NCBI GenBank assembly: GCA_039184865.1
Contig: JBCDAV010000001.1
Span: 62,001 to 126,000, forward strand
Direction of reading: 5' to 3'
Origin: Thermohalobaculum sp039184865
Lineage (GTDB): Bacteria > Pseudomonadota > Alphaproteobacteria > Rhodobacterales > Rhodobacteraceae
DNA: 64,000 bases
Of the stretch, positions 1 to 7,883 are shown piece after piece (the stretch's first letter is position 1; each line of letters opens with the position of its first letter). Made by a program: the position numbers and the translations under genes. Below the pieces are notes generated by a model. The model saw only the letters and a list, made by a program, of their open reading frames with translations, searched no databases and was not told the origin of the DNA.

Positions 1-799
1 GCACCTGCATGGCAATCGCACGGTTCTGGTGTTGCGACTTCTCCGAGGACGTCACCACGATGCCCGTCGGGATGTGCGTGATCCGCACCGCCGAATCCGT
101 CGTGTTGACGTGCTGCCCACCGGCGCCGGACGCGCGCATCGTGTCGATCCGGATATCGGTGTTCGGAATGTCGATGTCGATCTCCTCGGCCTCGGGCAGC
201 ACCGCGACCGTCGCTGCCGAGGTGTGGATGCGCCCCTGGCTTTCGGTTTCGGGCACGCGCTGGACCCGGTGGACGCCGCTTTCGAACTTCAGCCGGGCGA
301 ACACGCCATCGCCGCGAACGGTCGCGACGATCTCCTTGTATCCGCCGAGCTCGGACGGGCTTTCCTCGATGATCTCGACGCGCCAGCCCTGCGCTTCGGC
401 AAAGCGCTGGTACATCCTGAAGAGATCTCCGGCGAACAGTGCCGCCTCGTCGCCGCCCGTTCCGGGCCGGATCTCGATGATCGCGGGGCGGTCGTCGGCG
501 GCATCCTTCGGCAGCAGCGCGATGCGGAGGTTTTCCTCTAACTCCGGCATCGCTGCCTGCAATTCGGCGATCTCCTCGCGCGCAAGTTCCGCCATTTCCG
601 GGTCGGCGAGCATTTCCTCGGCCGCGGCGAGATCCGCCTGCGCCGCCTGCCATGACCGGATCGTCTCGACGACGCCGCGCAGCCCGGCATACTCGCGCCC
701 GAGATTGGCGATCTCGGTCGCATCCGTGACCTCGTTCATCTTCGCTTCGACAAAGGCGAACCGGTCGAGGATTTCCTGAAGGCGCTGGACGGGGATCAT
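1..799 (-). CDS. prfA: Peptide chain release factor 1 (3' part beyond window)
   Basis: Class I release factor that reads UAA and UAG in the ribosomal A site and triggers hydrolysis of peptidyl-tRNA. The 266 visible residues contain the RF1-type codon-recognition tripeptide P-E-T at about 183-185 and the catalytic GGQ at about 227-229 within ASGAGGQHVN. The ATG at 799 gives MIPVQRLQEIL, a normal alphaproteobacterial RF1 amino terminus. The last roughly 90 residues lie left of the window. The gene reads leftward, where prmC (the GGQ methyltransferase) often follows in this group; that cannot be seen here. Family identity is certain; only the end is missing. Confidence 0.97.
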   Translation of the reverse strand, partial: MIPVQRLQEILDRFAFVEAKMNEVTDATEIANLGREYAGLRGVVETIRSWQAAQADLAAAEEMLADPEMAELAREEIAELQAAMPELEENLRIALLPKDAADDRPAIIEIRPGTGGDEAALFAGDLFRMYQRFAEAQGWRVEIIEESPSELGGYKEIVATVRGDGVFARLKFESGVHRVQRVPETESQGRIHTSAATVAVLPEAEEIDIDIPNTDIRIDTMRASGAGGQHVNTTDSAVRITHIPTGIVVTSSEKSQHQNRAIAMQV

Positions 800-897
800 G
801 CGACTGCATCGCAATTCCGGATAGCGCCGGTCAAGCGATAGCCGCGCTCAAGCAGGGGTGATTGAGTGTTAACGGGGATTCGGGTATTTCAGAGTGC

Positions 898-1197
898 ATG
901 ACACCATTTGCTCGCATCGCAGTCTGCGCCCTGATCGCAATGGCCCCCGGGATGGCGATGGCGGATGACGCCTCGCAGCCGCAACCGCGGCAGATATCGA
1001 ACGAGTTCATCCCGCCGAAGCCGAAGGACGGCTTTCGTTATCCCGACTGTTTCTGCACCGACAGCACGGGGTCGCGCGTCGATGTCGGACGGGTGGCCTG
1101 CCTCACGATCGGCAGCCGCAGCTTCACGGCACGCTGCGCGAAATCCCTGAACAACACGATCTGGCGCAAGATGTCCGAGGGGTGCCCGTCGGCCTGA
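898..1197 (+). CDS. Small cysteine-rich exported protein, function unknown
   Basis: A 99-residue protein of unknown function. The ATG at 898 is chosen because it opens a clean signal peptide (MTPFARIAVCALIAMAPGMAMA, cleavage after AMA near residue 22); an in-frame start 36 bases earlier would add an unlikely hydrophilic leader. The mature part holds five cysteines (about 51, 53, 68, 80, 96), with a CFC pair and a C-terminal segment SLNNTIWRKMSEGC, suggesting a disulfide-stabilised periplasmic protein. It stands alone, divergent from prfA and convergent with the DUF1499 gene. I recognise no named domain. Confidence 0.6.
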   Translation: MTPFARIAVCALIAMAPGMAMADDASQPQPRQISNEFIPPKPKDGFRYPDCFCTDSTGSRVDVGRVACLTIGSRSFTARCAKSLNNTIWRKMSEGCPSA

Positions 1198-1201
1198 CCG
1201 A

Positions 1202-1669
1202 TCAGCCGAGCTGTGCGAGCCAGCGGTCGATGCGCGCTTTGTTGACGCCCATATCCGAATAGCCGAAGCGCGAGCGCGAGTAGATCACGAGCGCCGAGCC
1301 ACCCTCGACCTCGACCGCGCGCACCGAGATGTAATCCGGATATCCCAGCACCATCGACCTTTGCACATAGGTCGCGTGCATCTCGTCGACCGATCCCGCG
1401 ATCCGCATGCCGCCGGCGGAGGCCACCGAGTCGAACAGGAACATCAGATCGCGCGGGGGTATCGCGAAGACCGGAGAGGCGAGGTCGGCATCGATGTCAG
1501 ACAGGCTCTCCGGCGCGATCACGTAGTCGTTCGGGCGTCCGGTGCGCTCGGCGGTCGCGGGGTCGACATGCCAGACCGCCGGGTCGTCTGGCACCACGCG
1601 GAAATAGATCGCGGCAGAAAGCGCCGCCAGCGCGGCGAGCCCCAGAAGCCAGAGCGCCACGCGCTTCAT
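1202..1669 (-). CDS. DUF1499 family membrane-anchored protein
   Basis: A 155-residue protein with one N-terminal hydrophobic segment (about residues 4-23) that should anchor it in the inner membrane or act as an uncleaved signal. The remainder matches my recollection of the DUF1499 family: a HVDPATAERTGRPNDYVIAP-like entry motif and a C-terminal SRSRFGYSDMGVN segment. The start codon overlaps the ispG stop by four bases (ATGA), so it is translationally coupled to ispG. DUF1499 has no established biochemical role known to me. Family call is good; function is open. Confidence 0.8.
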   Translation of the reverse strand: MKRVALWLLGLAALAALSAAIYFRVVPDDPAVWHVDPATAERTGRPNDYVIAPESLSDIDADLASPVFAIPPRDLMFLFDSVASAGGMRIAGSVDEMHATYVQRSMVLGYPDYISVRAVEVEGGSALVIYSRSRFGYSDMGVNKARIDRWLAQLG

Positions 1670-2793
1670 TCGGCGGCGGTTGCCACGGCGCCGCGGCGTG
1701 CGGCCTCCAGTTCCTCGGCTTTGGCCTCGACCTGTTCGACGATGTGCTCGACCATGGTGGAGTTATCCATGCGGTGCGATTTCATCCCGCCGAGATAGAC
1801 CATCCCGTGGCCCTTGCCGCCGGTCCAGCCGACATCGGTCATCAGTGCCTCGCCGGGACCGTTCACGACGCAGCCGATGATGCTCAGGCTCATCGGGGTC
1901 TTGATGTGCTCCAGCCGCTCCTCGAGGATTGCGACGGTCTCGATCACGTCGAAGCCCTGCCGCGCGCAGGACGGGCAGGAGATGATGTTGACGCCGCGAT
2001 GGCGCAAACCGAGCGATTTCAGAATTTCGAAGCCGACCTTGACCTCTTCTTCCGGCGGCGCCGAAAGCGAGACGCGCATCGTGTCGCCGATGCCGAACCA
2101 GAGAAGCTGGCCGAGGCCGATCGCCGACTTGATCGTTCCGCTCGTCTTGCCGCCCGCCTCGGTGATGCCGAGATGGATCGGCGCGTCGGTCTGCTCCGCC
2201 AGCATCTGGTAGGCGACCGAGGCCATGAACACGTCCGAGGCCTTGCACGAGATCTTGAACTCGTGGAAGTCGTTGTCCTGCAGGATCTTGATGTGGTCGA
2301 GACCGCTCTCGACCATCGCGTCGGGCGTCGGCTCGCCGTATTTCTCCAGCAGGTGCTTTTCGAGCGATCCGCCGTTCACGCCGATGCGGATCGAGCAGCC
2401 GTGGTCGCGGGCAGCCTTGATCACCTCGTGAACGCGCTTCTCGTTACCGATGTTGCCCGGGTTGATGCGCAGGCAAGCCGCACCCGCCTTGGCCGCTTCG
2501 ATCGCCATCTTGTAGTGGAAGTGAATGTCGGCGACGATCGGCACCTCGGAGTGCCGGCATATCTCGGGCATCGCGGCGGCGCTGTCTGGGTCTGGCACCG
2601 AGACCCGGATGATGTCGGCGCCGGCCTCGACGCAACGTTCGATCTGCTCCAGCGTCGCCTTGGGGTCCGTGGTCAGCGTATTGGTCATCGTCTGCACGGA
2701 AATCGGCGCGTCGCCGCCAACCTCGACGGATCCGACATGGATCTTGCGGCTCTTGCGGCGTTCGATGTGCCGCCACGGGCGGATGTGGTTCAT
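1666..2793 (-). CDS. ispG: 4-hydroxy-3-methylbut-2-enyl diphosphate synthase IspG (GcpE)
   Basis: Iron-sulfur enzyme of the MEP isoprenoid pathway, converting 2-C-methyl-D-erythritol 2,4-cyclodiphosphate to HMBPP with electrons from ferredoxin or flavodoxin. The 375-residue length fits the bacterial family. The [4Fe-4S] ligands are visible: Cys273 and Cys276 in ISCPSCARQGFD, Cys308 in GCVVNGPGE, and the glutamate of NGPGE at about 315. The N-terminal TIM-barrel begins near SVQTMTNT. It lies 108 bases or more downstream of the RodZ-like gene and is coupled to the DUF1499 gene behind it. The rodZ-ispG pairing is common in Proteobacteria. Confidence 0.97.
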   Translation of the reverse strand: MNHIRPWRHIERRKSRKIHVGSVEVGGDAPISVQTMTNTLTTDPKATLEQIERCVEAGADIIRVSVPDPDSAAAMPEICRHSEVPIVADIHFHYKMAIEAAKAGAACLRINPGNIGNEKRVHEVIKAARDHGCSIRIGVNGGSLEKHLLEKYGEPTPDAMVESGLDHIKILQDNDFHEFKISCKASDVFMASVAYQMLAEQTDAPIHLGITEAGGKTSGTIKSAIGLGQLLWFGIGDTMRVSLSAPPEEEVKVGFEILKSLGLRHRGVNIISCPSCARQGFDVIETVAILEERLEHIKTPMSLSIIGCVVNGPGEALMTDVGWTGGKGHGMVYLGGMKSHRMDNSTMVEHIVEQVEAKAEELEAARRGAVATAAE

Positions 2794-2901
2794 TGCGCGA
2801 GAATCCCGGGCAGTAAAGTTGCCTGCGAAAGTAGGGTGTCCGGGGGCAACTGTCGAGTGATGCTGGCGTGATGCTTTGCGGCCGTTATCCGCGACGCCCG
2901 G

Positions 2902-4086
2902 TCAGTTGTCCAGATTTGCTTCCGCACGTTGCTGTTCGTCGGTCACTGGCGTCCCGGCCGTGATCAGCCCGTCGGCCCGCGGGATCGCGCCGCGGACATC
3001 GTCCGCGAGCAGCGAGACGTTCCGGGCGACATGACCGCGCTTTCCGACGGGACCGAACGCCACGCCGTCGACATAGACAAAGACACCGCCGGCATTGCCG
3101 ACCTTGAGGCTGGGCGAGTCGACGCGCGTCGGCAGCTCGAAGCTCTCGCCAGCCGCCATCGTCGCGGTGAACAGGATCGTGTTGTCGGCCTCGCGGATCT
3201 GGACCCAGGCTTCTTCCGCGGCGACGACCCGGACGCCGCGCTCGGTCTCGACCACGGGTTCAGGCGCCTCGACCGGAACTTCGCCTTCCAGACTGACCGA
3301 GACCAGCATCAGATCGTCATTCGGGGCATCGATCACGGGGCGCGAATTGGCCTGGATCCGGGCAAAGATCCCGGCGGTTTCCGGGTTGATCGCCGAAATC
3401 GGTCCGTCCCGGCGAGCCTGGCTCAGCGTTGGCAGGTCGGCGAGCGGCTCGGCCGCCGCGAGCACGCCGCCGCCGCGGTAGTCGTCGGCCTGCGGGCGCT
3501 CGAGCGCCTGCATGTCAATTGCCGGGGCATCGATCTCGGGCGCATCGGCCACGACGGACGGAGCCTCGGGCAGCGGCGCGAACCCGACGCGCTGAATGTC
3601 CTGCAGCAGCGCATAGCCACCATAGGACAAGCCGCCGATCAGGGCGATGAGGGCAAAGGAAGACGTCAGCGCGCCGAGCGAGACGCGGGTCATGAACCGG
3701 TTCGTCGCCGGTGGTGCTGCAAACCGCGACTGGGCGATCTCGGAGCCAATGCCGAAGGTTTTCTCGCCGTTCCGCGTCGAGCGTCCGCTTGCCCGGTCCA
3801 AGCCTTGCAGGGCGGAGGGCGACTGGTACCCGGATTCGAGACAGAACCGGCGATAGCAATCCTCGGCGTCCATGCCCAGGTAGCGGGCGTAGGACCGGAC
3901 GTAACCGGCGATCACGCTTTGATTCGGAAAGGCTTCGAGGTCGCAGTTTTCGATGGCTTCGATGATGTGAGCCTTGATGCGCATGTCCGCTTCGGCCTGC
4001 GCAAGGGTCTTGCCCAGCGAGGCACGCTCGCCGCGCATCTCATCGCCGAGACAAACCTCGTAAGAGTCAAATCCCCGAAGTTCCAT
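2902..4086 (-). CDS. RodZ-like helix-turn-helix membrane protein (DUF4115)
   Basis: RodZ-type protein linking the MreB cytoskeleton to cell-wall synthesis. A cytoplasmic Xre-like HTH occupies about residues 10-80 (GERASLGKTLAQAEADMRIK, then FPNQSVIAGYVRSYARYLGM), one membrane span lies near 138-160, and a periplasmic C-terminal DUF4115 domain includes AWVQIREADNTILF. I chose the ATG at 4086, with AGGAG at 4095-4099 eight bases upstream; an in-frame GTG at 4110 would absorb that ribosome site. A candidate promoter lies at 4159-4187. Whether it fully replaces RodZ in cell shape control is inferred from family only. Confidence 0.88.
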   Translation of the reverse strand: MELRGFDSYEVCLGDEMRGERASLGKTLAQAEADMRIKAHIIEAIENCDLEAFPNQSVIAGYVRSYARYLGMDAEDCYRRFCLESGYQSPSALQGLDRASGRSTRNGEKTFGIGSEIAQSRFAAPPATNRFMTRVSLGALTSSFALIALIGGLSYGGYALLQDIQRVGFAPLPEAPSVVADAPEIDAPAIDMQALERPQADDYRGGGVLAAAEPLADLPTLSQARRDGPISAINPETAGIFARIQANSRPVIDAPNDDLMLVSVSLEGEVPVEAPEPVVETERGVRVVAAEEAWVQIREADNTILFTATMAAGESFELPTRVDSPSLKVGNAGGVFVYVDGVAFGPVGKRGHVARNVSLLADDVRGAIPRADGLITAGTPVTDEQQRAEANLDN

Positions 4087-4134
4087 TCGGGAGGCTCCTG
4101 CTCTGCTCACTGCCCACGGCCTTGATGAGACCAG

Positions 4135-4143
4135 TTATCCACA
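4135..4143 (+). promoter_or_regulatory. Perfect consensus DnaA box
   Basis: TTATCCACA is an exact DnaA 9-mer. It lies between the RodZ-like start codon and the candidate minus-strand promoter, so it would fall in the transcript leader, where bound DnaA could hinder transcription. No second box is nearby, so this is not an origin. Confidence 0.45.
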
Positions 4144-4158
4144 GGCCTCTTAACGATG

Positions 4159-4187
4159 ACTATCGCCCAAAGCAAAGTACAATTCAA
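4159..4187 (-). promoter_or_regulatory. Candidate sigma-70 promoter for RodZ-like gene and ispG
   Basis: Read on the minus strand, TTGAAT (4187-4182) and GATAGT (4164-4159) are separated by exactly 17 bases. Transcription would begin near 4152, about 65 bases ahead of the RodZ-like ATG. The assignment is by pattern only. Confidence 0.4.
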
Positions 4188-4435
4188 CGTAAATACATGC
4201 GGAATCTGCGCATATTTTCAATAATCTGCTCGGTTTTCGAGTGATTTGCGGCGAGATTGACGAGTGTATCCGTATAAACCTTCAAAGCGCTCTCCCATGG
4301 GGTGCATCCAGTCCTTTCACGCAACCTTTTTTATCGGTTGCATCGAGATTTGCCCGCTTCCCGGGGCGGATTGTTCCCTGCGCTGACAGCGCTATCTCCT
4401 CGACATCCAGTCATCAACCGGGAACCTGCGTCGAG

Positions 4436-5239
4436 ATGGAGTCACTGATTGCCGCATGGTCTTTCGATGTGGTCGTTGTGCCGTGGCTGGTCGCCGCGGT
4501 CGCGTTCGTCTCGATCTGGCCCGTCAGCATCGCGCGGAGCGACGCGAGCCTCGTCGATCTTGCGTGGGGGCCGGGGTTTCTGCTGCAGTTTGCGGTGGCG
4601 TATGCAATGTCGGGCGCGGTGGATGGCCGTCCGCTCGTCCTGCTGTGCCTGATCGGCATCTGGTCCGCCCGGCTGGGCGTGACCCTGATCCGCCGTCGGC
4701 TGACAGATGGACACGAGGACCCGAGATACACGCTTCTGCGGTCAAGCTGGGGTGCGGGCTTCTGGTGGAAGAGCCTGTTCATTGTCTTTCTGCTGCAGTC
4801 CTTCCTGCAATGGCTGATCATCGTCGGCCCCATCACGGTTCTTACGGAACCGGCTGCAGCTCTCGGGCTGGCCGGTTGGATCGGTAGTCTTCTGGCGGTT
4901 TCGGGCCTCGTTCTCGAGACCGTCGCTGATCTGCAACTCGATCAGTTCAAACGTCAAAACCGCAGCGGCGGCTTACTGACGAGCGGGCTGCGCAGCGTTG
5001 TGCGCTACCCGCATTATCTCGGCGAAATCGTCTTCTGGACGGGTATCGCCTGCATCTGCGTCGAAGGCGGTGCATGGCTCGGGCTTCTGTCGCCCGTTCT
5101 GATCACCGTCTTCCTGCTCAAGGTCTCCGGCATTCCGCTGCTCGAGGAGCACCTCTCGGCAACGCGTCCCGGTTTAGCCTCGTACCGGGCGCGCGTCCCG
5201 GCACTCATTCCGTCGCTGAGCGCGCCGCGCGCTCAGTAG
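4436..5239 (+). CDS. DUF1295 membrane protein, steroid 5-alpha-reductase-like fold
   Basis: A 267-residue polytopic inner-membrane protein with about six or seven hydrophobic segments. The C-terminal part carries the ICMT/steroid-reductase-like signature region (LDQFKRQNRSGGLLTSGL, then SVVRYPHYLGEIVFWTG) typical of DUF1295 proteins. Some relatives are NADPH-dependent enzymes, but the substrate is unknown. The ATG at 4436 is preferred because it opens directly into MESLIAAWSFDVVVVPWLV, a sensible membrane-protein start. The gene overlaps the convergent LdtR-like gene by seven bases. Confidence 0.85.
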   Translation: MESLIAAWSFDVVVVPWLVAAVAFVSIWPVSIARSDASLVDLAWGPGFLLQFAVAYAMSGAVDGRPLVLLCLIGIWSARLGVTLIRRRLTDGHEDPRYTLLRSSWGAGFWWKSLFIVFLLQSFLQWLIIVGPITVLTEPAAALGLAGWIGSLLAVSGLVLETVADLQLDQFKRQNRSGGLLTSGLRSVVRYPHYLGEIVFWTGIACICVEGGAWLGLLSPVLITVFLLKVSGIPLLEEHLSATRPGLASYRARVPALIPSLSAPRAQ

Positions 5240-5742
5240 ATGTAGCGGATCTCTTCGGTCCAGTAGCGCTCGACCGAGCGCAGGTCGTTGTTCATCCCGT
5301 CGATCCCCTGCGCCCGCAGCCGGTCGGACGAGCTCAGTTCGTCCGCGTGACGCTGGAACAGGTCGGCGATCATCTGGTGGACATCCATGCCCTTTTCCGT
5401 CAACCGGACCCGGACCGACCGGCGATCGACGTCGCAGCGCTGATGGTTGATGTAGCCGAGCTCCACAAGCTTCTTGAGATTGTAGGATACGTTCGACCCC
5501 TGATAGTAACCGCGGTTCTTCAGTTCGCCCGCAGTCATGATCTTGTTGCCGATATTGAACAGCAACAGGGCCTGGACCGAGTTGATGTCGAATTGGCCGA
5601 CTCGCTCGAATTCATCCTTGATGACATCGAGCAACAGCCGGTGCAGGCGCTCGATCAGCGCCAGGGTTTCCAGATAGCCCGACAATATGTCGTGGCCGGT
5701 TTCGTCCTCGTACGAGGGGACAACCTCGGCGGTCATGCTCAT
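5233..5742 (-). CDS. MarR-family regulator, LdtR-like
   Basis: A 169-residue winged-helix MarR repressor. The DNA-binding core is visible from SVQALLLFNIGNKIMTAGEL through RGYYQGSNVSYNLKKLVELG and the wing RCDVDRRSVRVRLTEKG. The YYQGSNVSYNLKKLVELGYI segment is the hallmark I associate with the alphaproteobacterial LdtR group, which controls L,D-transpeptidase and envelope genes in relatives such as Liberibacter and Sinorhizobium. The start at 5742 has GGAG at a good distance. No L,D-transpeptidase gene is adjacent. The MarR call is firm; LdtR equivalence is inferred from the conserved recognition region. Confidence 0.85.
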   Translation of the reverse strand: MSMTAEVVPSYEDETGHDILSGYLETLALIERLHRLLLDVIKDEFERVGQFDINSVQALLLFNIGNKIMTAGELKNRGYYQGSNVSYNLKKLVELGYINHQRCDVDRRSVRVRLTEKGMDVHQMIADLFQRHADELSSSDRLRAQGIDGMNNDLRSVERYWTEEIRYIY

Positions 5743-5838
5743 GATGTACTCCGAACCGTCAATGGAACGACGATGACCTTGAGCGCCTTTTGCAAACAGG
5801 AGGTTAATCCTCGAAAATTTTTCGCAATATCAGTCGGT

Positions 5839-6729
5839 TTACCGTGAACCGTTTATGAATCGGATGACCCCGGAGAAATCGAGGTCGGCCTGACCGGCCA
5901 GATCCATCATGCCGTAGATCTGGGTCGCATGCGCGCCGAGCGGCGTCGAAGCTCCGGCGCCCTGGGCCGCTTCCATGGCGATCCGCAGATCCTTCAGCAT
6001 CAGGGCAGCGGCAAAACCTGGCTGGTAATCGCGGTTCGCGGGCGAGGTCGGAACGGGTCCGGGCGCGGGGCAGTAATCGTTCAGCGACCAGCAGCGCGCG
6101 GTGGCGGTCGAGGAGATGTCGTAGAGCTTCTGCGCGTCCAGCCCGAGGCGCTCGGCCAGCGAGAAGCCCTCGGCGACCGAGATCATCTGGATTGCCAGCA
6201 TCATGTTGTTGCAGATCTTCGCGGCCGAGCCTGCACCCGCGCCACCTGCATGGAAGATGTTCTTGCCCATCGCCTCGAGCGCCGGTCTGGCGGCGGCGAA
6301 GGCCTCGTCCGAGCCGCCGACCATGAAGGTCAGGGTGCCCGCCGTCGCGCCGCCGATGCCACCCGACATCGGGCTGTCGACCATCATCTGGCCGCGTTCC
6401 CCGGCCTCGGCGATCACCTCGCGCGCCGATGCCGTGTCGATGGTCGAGCAGTCGATGAAGACGCAGCCCTTCGGTGCGGCATCGAGGATGCCGCCCTGGC
6501 CGCAGTAGACCAGCTTGACGTGCTTCGCCGCGGGCAGGGCCGTGACGACGATCTCGGCCTCGGCGACGGCGTCCGAGGGCAGTTCTGCGGCTTTTCCGCC
6601 GGCATCGACCAGCCCGGCGAGCGCCTCGGCGTTCAGGTCGAAGCCGCTGACAGTGTGCCCCGCCGCGAGCAGGTTCTTCGCCATGGGCAGACCCATATTG
6701 CCCAGCCCGATGAAGCCGATTTTCGCCAT
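5839..6729 (-). CDS. mmsB: 3-hydroxyisobutyrate dehydrogenase
   Basis: NAD-dependent dehydrogenase of valine catabolism, oxidising 3-hydroxyisobutyrate to methylmalonate semialdehyde. The 296-residue protein has the N-terminal Rossmann motif GFIGLGNMG (about 5-13), the substrate-site segment DSPMSGGIGGATAGTL (about 119-133) and the catalytic lysine at about 171 in SAAKICNNMM. The ATG at 6729 is preceded by GGGAGGG; the in-frame codon five residues earlier would destroy that ribosome site. Related beta-hydroxyacid dehydrogenases (tartronate semialdehyde reductase) share these motifs, but the sequence reads best as MmsB. It stands alone here. Confidence 0.9.
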   Translation of the reverse strand: MAKIGFIGLGNMGLPMAKNLLAAGHTVSGFDLNAEALAGLVDAGGKAAELPSDAVAEAEIVVTALPAAKHVKLVYCGQGGILDAAPKGCVFIDCSTIDTASAREVIAEAGERGQMMVDSPMSGGIGGATAGTLTFMVGGSDEAFAAARPALEAMGKNIFHAGGAGAGSAAKICNNMMLAIQMISVAEGFSLAERLGLDAQKLYDISSTATARCWSLNDYCPAPGPVPTSPANRDYQPGFAAALMLKDLRIAMEAAQGAGASTPLGAHATQIYGMMDLAGQADLDFSGVIRFINGSR

Positions 6730-7173
6730 CAGTCCCTCCCGCATCTGATTCCCTGTCTTCTAGGTCGTCTCGGTCCCGATGTCAGCGAGGATCGACGGAG
6801 CGCGGGCGCGCGTGTCGGCATTGGCGGGATTTGGCATGTTAGAAGAAGACGACAGCGTCCGGATGGAAGTGATGTGACGACGACGGGCGCGGTGTCGACC
6901 GGAAGTCGGCACGCCGCGTTCAGTGCTTAGGAAATTGCGGTTTCGCGCAGAGCCGGGGGACGCGGAAAGACGACGTTCGGCGCCGCACCGAGTTGATCAT
7001 GAATTGAACACGAGCGCCGGGATCGGTCAGCAACCTTGAGCTTTGGCTGCGTTGCGCCCGACGGATTGCTTCATCTGGAAGACAACAGGCTGATGTTCAA
7101 AGCTGAAGTGACGGGCAGAAGAGTTGGGCACCCGCGACTTTTCAGAGAGGCGGGCACCCGGACACATTCCCGA
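6730..7173. other. Intergenic region, no gene recognised
   Basis: Between mmsB and the metallothionein stop codon I see no convincing coding frame, RNA gene or repeat. Frames through it are short or are the reverse complement of the metallothionein. It presumably contains the mmsB promoter and the end of the metallothionein transcript. Confidence 0.5.
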
Positions 7174-7341
7174 TCAGCTGTCGCAGGCACAGCCGGAATG
7201 TCCGCATCCGGCGCCTTCTGGATGGCCGTCCGCGCAGGCCGAACTGCAGTAGTTCCTGTCGTCCTTCTTCACGGCGTCACTGATTGCGACGATACAGACG
7301 CAGGAGTCGCAGGCACATTTCTGTTGGGTCACGGTTGGCAT
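7174..7341 (-). CDS. smtA: SmtA-type bacterial metallothionein
   Basis: A 55-residue cysteine-rich protein that should bind zinc or cadmium as a cytosolic cluster. Nine cysteines lie at 9, 11, 14, 16, 32, 36, 46, 51 and 53, with histidines at 40 and 48. The motifs KCACDSCVC, YCSSACADGH and CGHSGCAC follow the cyanobacterial SmtA pattern almost position for position. The ATG at 7341 has AAGGAG eight to nine bases upstream. It starts 11 bases after the ArsR/SmtB-type regulator ends, so the two form one operon, sensor first; in Synechococcus the pair is divergent. The ninth-cysteine spacing and the alanine-aspartate-serine tail are the only small deviations. Identification is strong despite the short length. 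Confidence 0.93.
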   Translation of the reverse strand: MPTVTQQKCACDSCVCIVAISDAVKKDDRNYCSSACADGHPEGAGCGHSGCACDS

Positions 7342-7352
7342 GGTTCTCTCCT

Positions 7353-7685
7353 TCAGGTTTCGTTGGTGTCGTCGTGGCTGTGCATGAACAGGTGATCGAT
7401 CATGATGTTCAGGACGCTGTGCACGCAGTCGTCCGCCATTACGTAGAACACCTGCTTGCCGCGCCGTTCGGATTTCAGGATCCGGGCCGACCGCAGCAAT
7501 CTGAGGTGATGGCTGGTGAGCGAGGCCGAAGAGCCGATGATCTCGGCTATTTCGCCGGCCGCGCGTTCGTGATCCATGCAGGCGATCACAATCGACAGAC
7601 GGGTCGCATCCGCGAGCAGGCCGAAGGTTTCGGCCAGTTCTGTTGTCTGATCGAGATGCAGTTCATGCTGTGTCATGCCAAACAT
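7353..7685 (-). CDS. ArsR/SmtB-family metal-sensing repressor
   Basis: A 110-residue winged-helix dimer that should release its operator on binding metal. The recognition helix region is SSASLTSHHLRLLRSARILK (about 52-71) followed by the wing SERRGKQVFYV. The C-terminal alpha-5 segment aligns with the SmtB zinc site: Asp85 for D104, Cys87 in place of H106, His98 for H117, and Met101/His102 near E120. One further cysteine (36) sits in the alpha-3 region. A start three residues in (ATG at 7676) is also possible; neither has a strong ribosome site. It precedes the metallothionein in one operon and is expected to repress it. The metal specificity is inferred. Confidence 0.9.
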   Translation of the reverse strand: MFGMTQHELHLDQTTELAETFGLLADATRLSIVIACMDHERAAGEIAEIIGSSASLTSHHLRLLRSARILKSERRGKQVFYVMADDCVHSVLNIMIDHLFMHSHDDTNET

Positions 7686-7686
7686 T

Positions 7687-7700
7687 TAAACGATTGTTCA
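7687..7700. promoter_or_regulatory. Candidate SmtB-type operator
   Basis: Just upstream of the regulator start, the minus strand reads TGAAC-aatc-GTTTA, an imperfect inverted repeat resembling the TGAA-containing boxes bound by SmtB-family repressors. It is embedded in an AT-rich patch unlike the surrounding GC-rich sequence. One mismatch and the nearness to the start codon make it tentative. Confidence 0.3.
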
Positions 7701-7883
7701 TTTGTTGGCTAGAGAGAATCTTTGTCGCACGTCTCCGCGCACGCGACGGCTGGTCGCTGTTCCGATGCATGTTGCAGGGCGGGGCGCATTACGGCGAAGT
7801 TCGCGGACTCCGCTATCGACCCTCCCCACGGCGCCGGTCAGCCTGCGGGCACTTGCTCGAAACCCGGAGTGGGCAGACGTGCC

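Larger units (their letters stand above)
4087..4435. other. Divergent intergenic region, AT-richer than neighbours
   Basis: This 349-base stretch separates the RodZ-like gene (minus) from the DUF1295 gene (plus). It contains a candidate minus-strand promoter, a perfect DnaA box in the resulting leader, and otherwise AT-rich sequence. I see no convincing gene in it; an upstream extension of the plus-strand frame to 4241 lacks a plausible membrane-protein start and a ribosome site. Confidence 0.6.

Noticed and set aside
1744..2871. 375-codon plus-strand frame opposite ispG
   Set aside because: A shadow of the real ispG gene in GC-rich sequence; its product has no domains and is arginine/aspartate-rich.
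4135..4143. Replication origin near the DnaA box
   Set aside because: Only one box, no AT-rich unwinding element with repeats, and no origin-linked genes.
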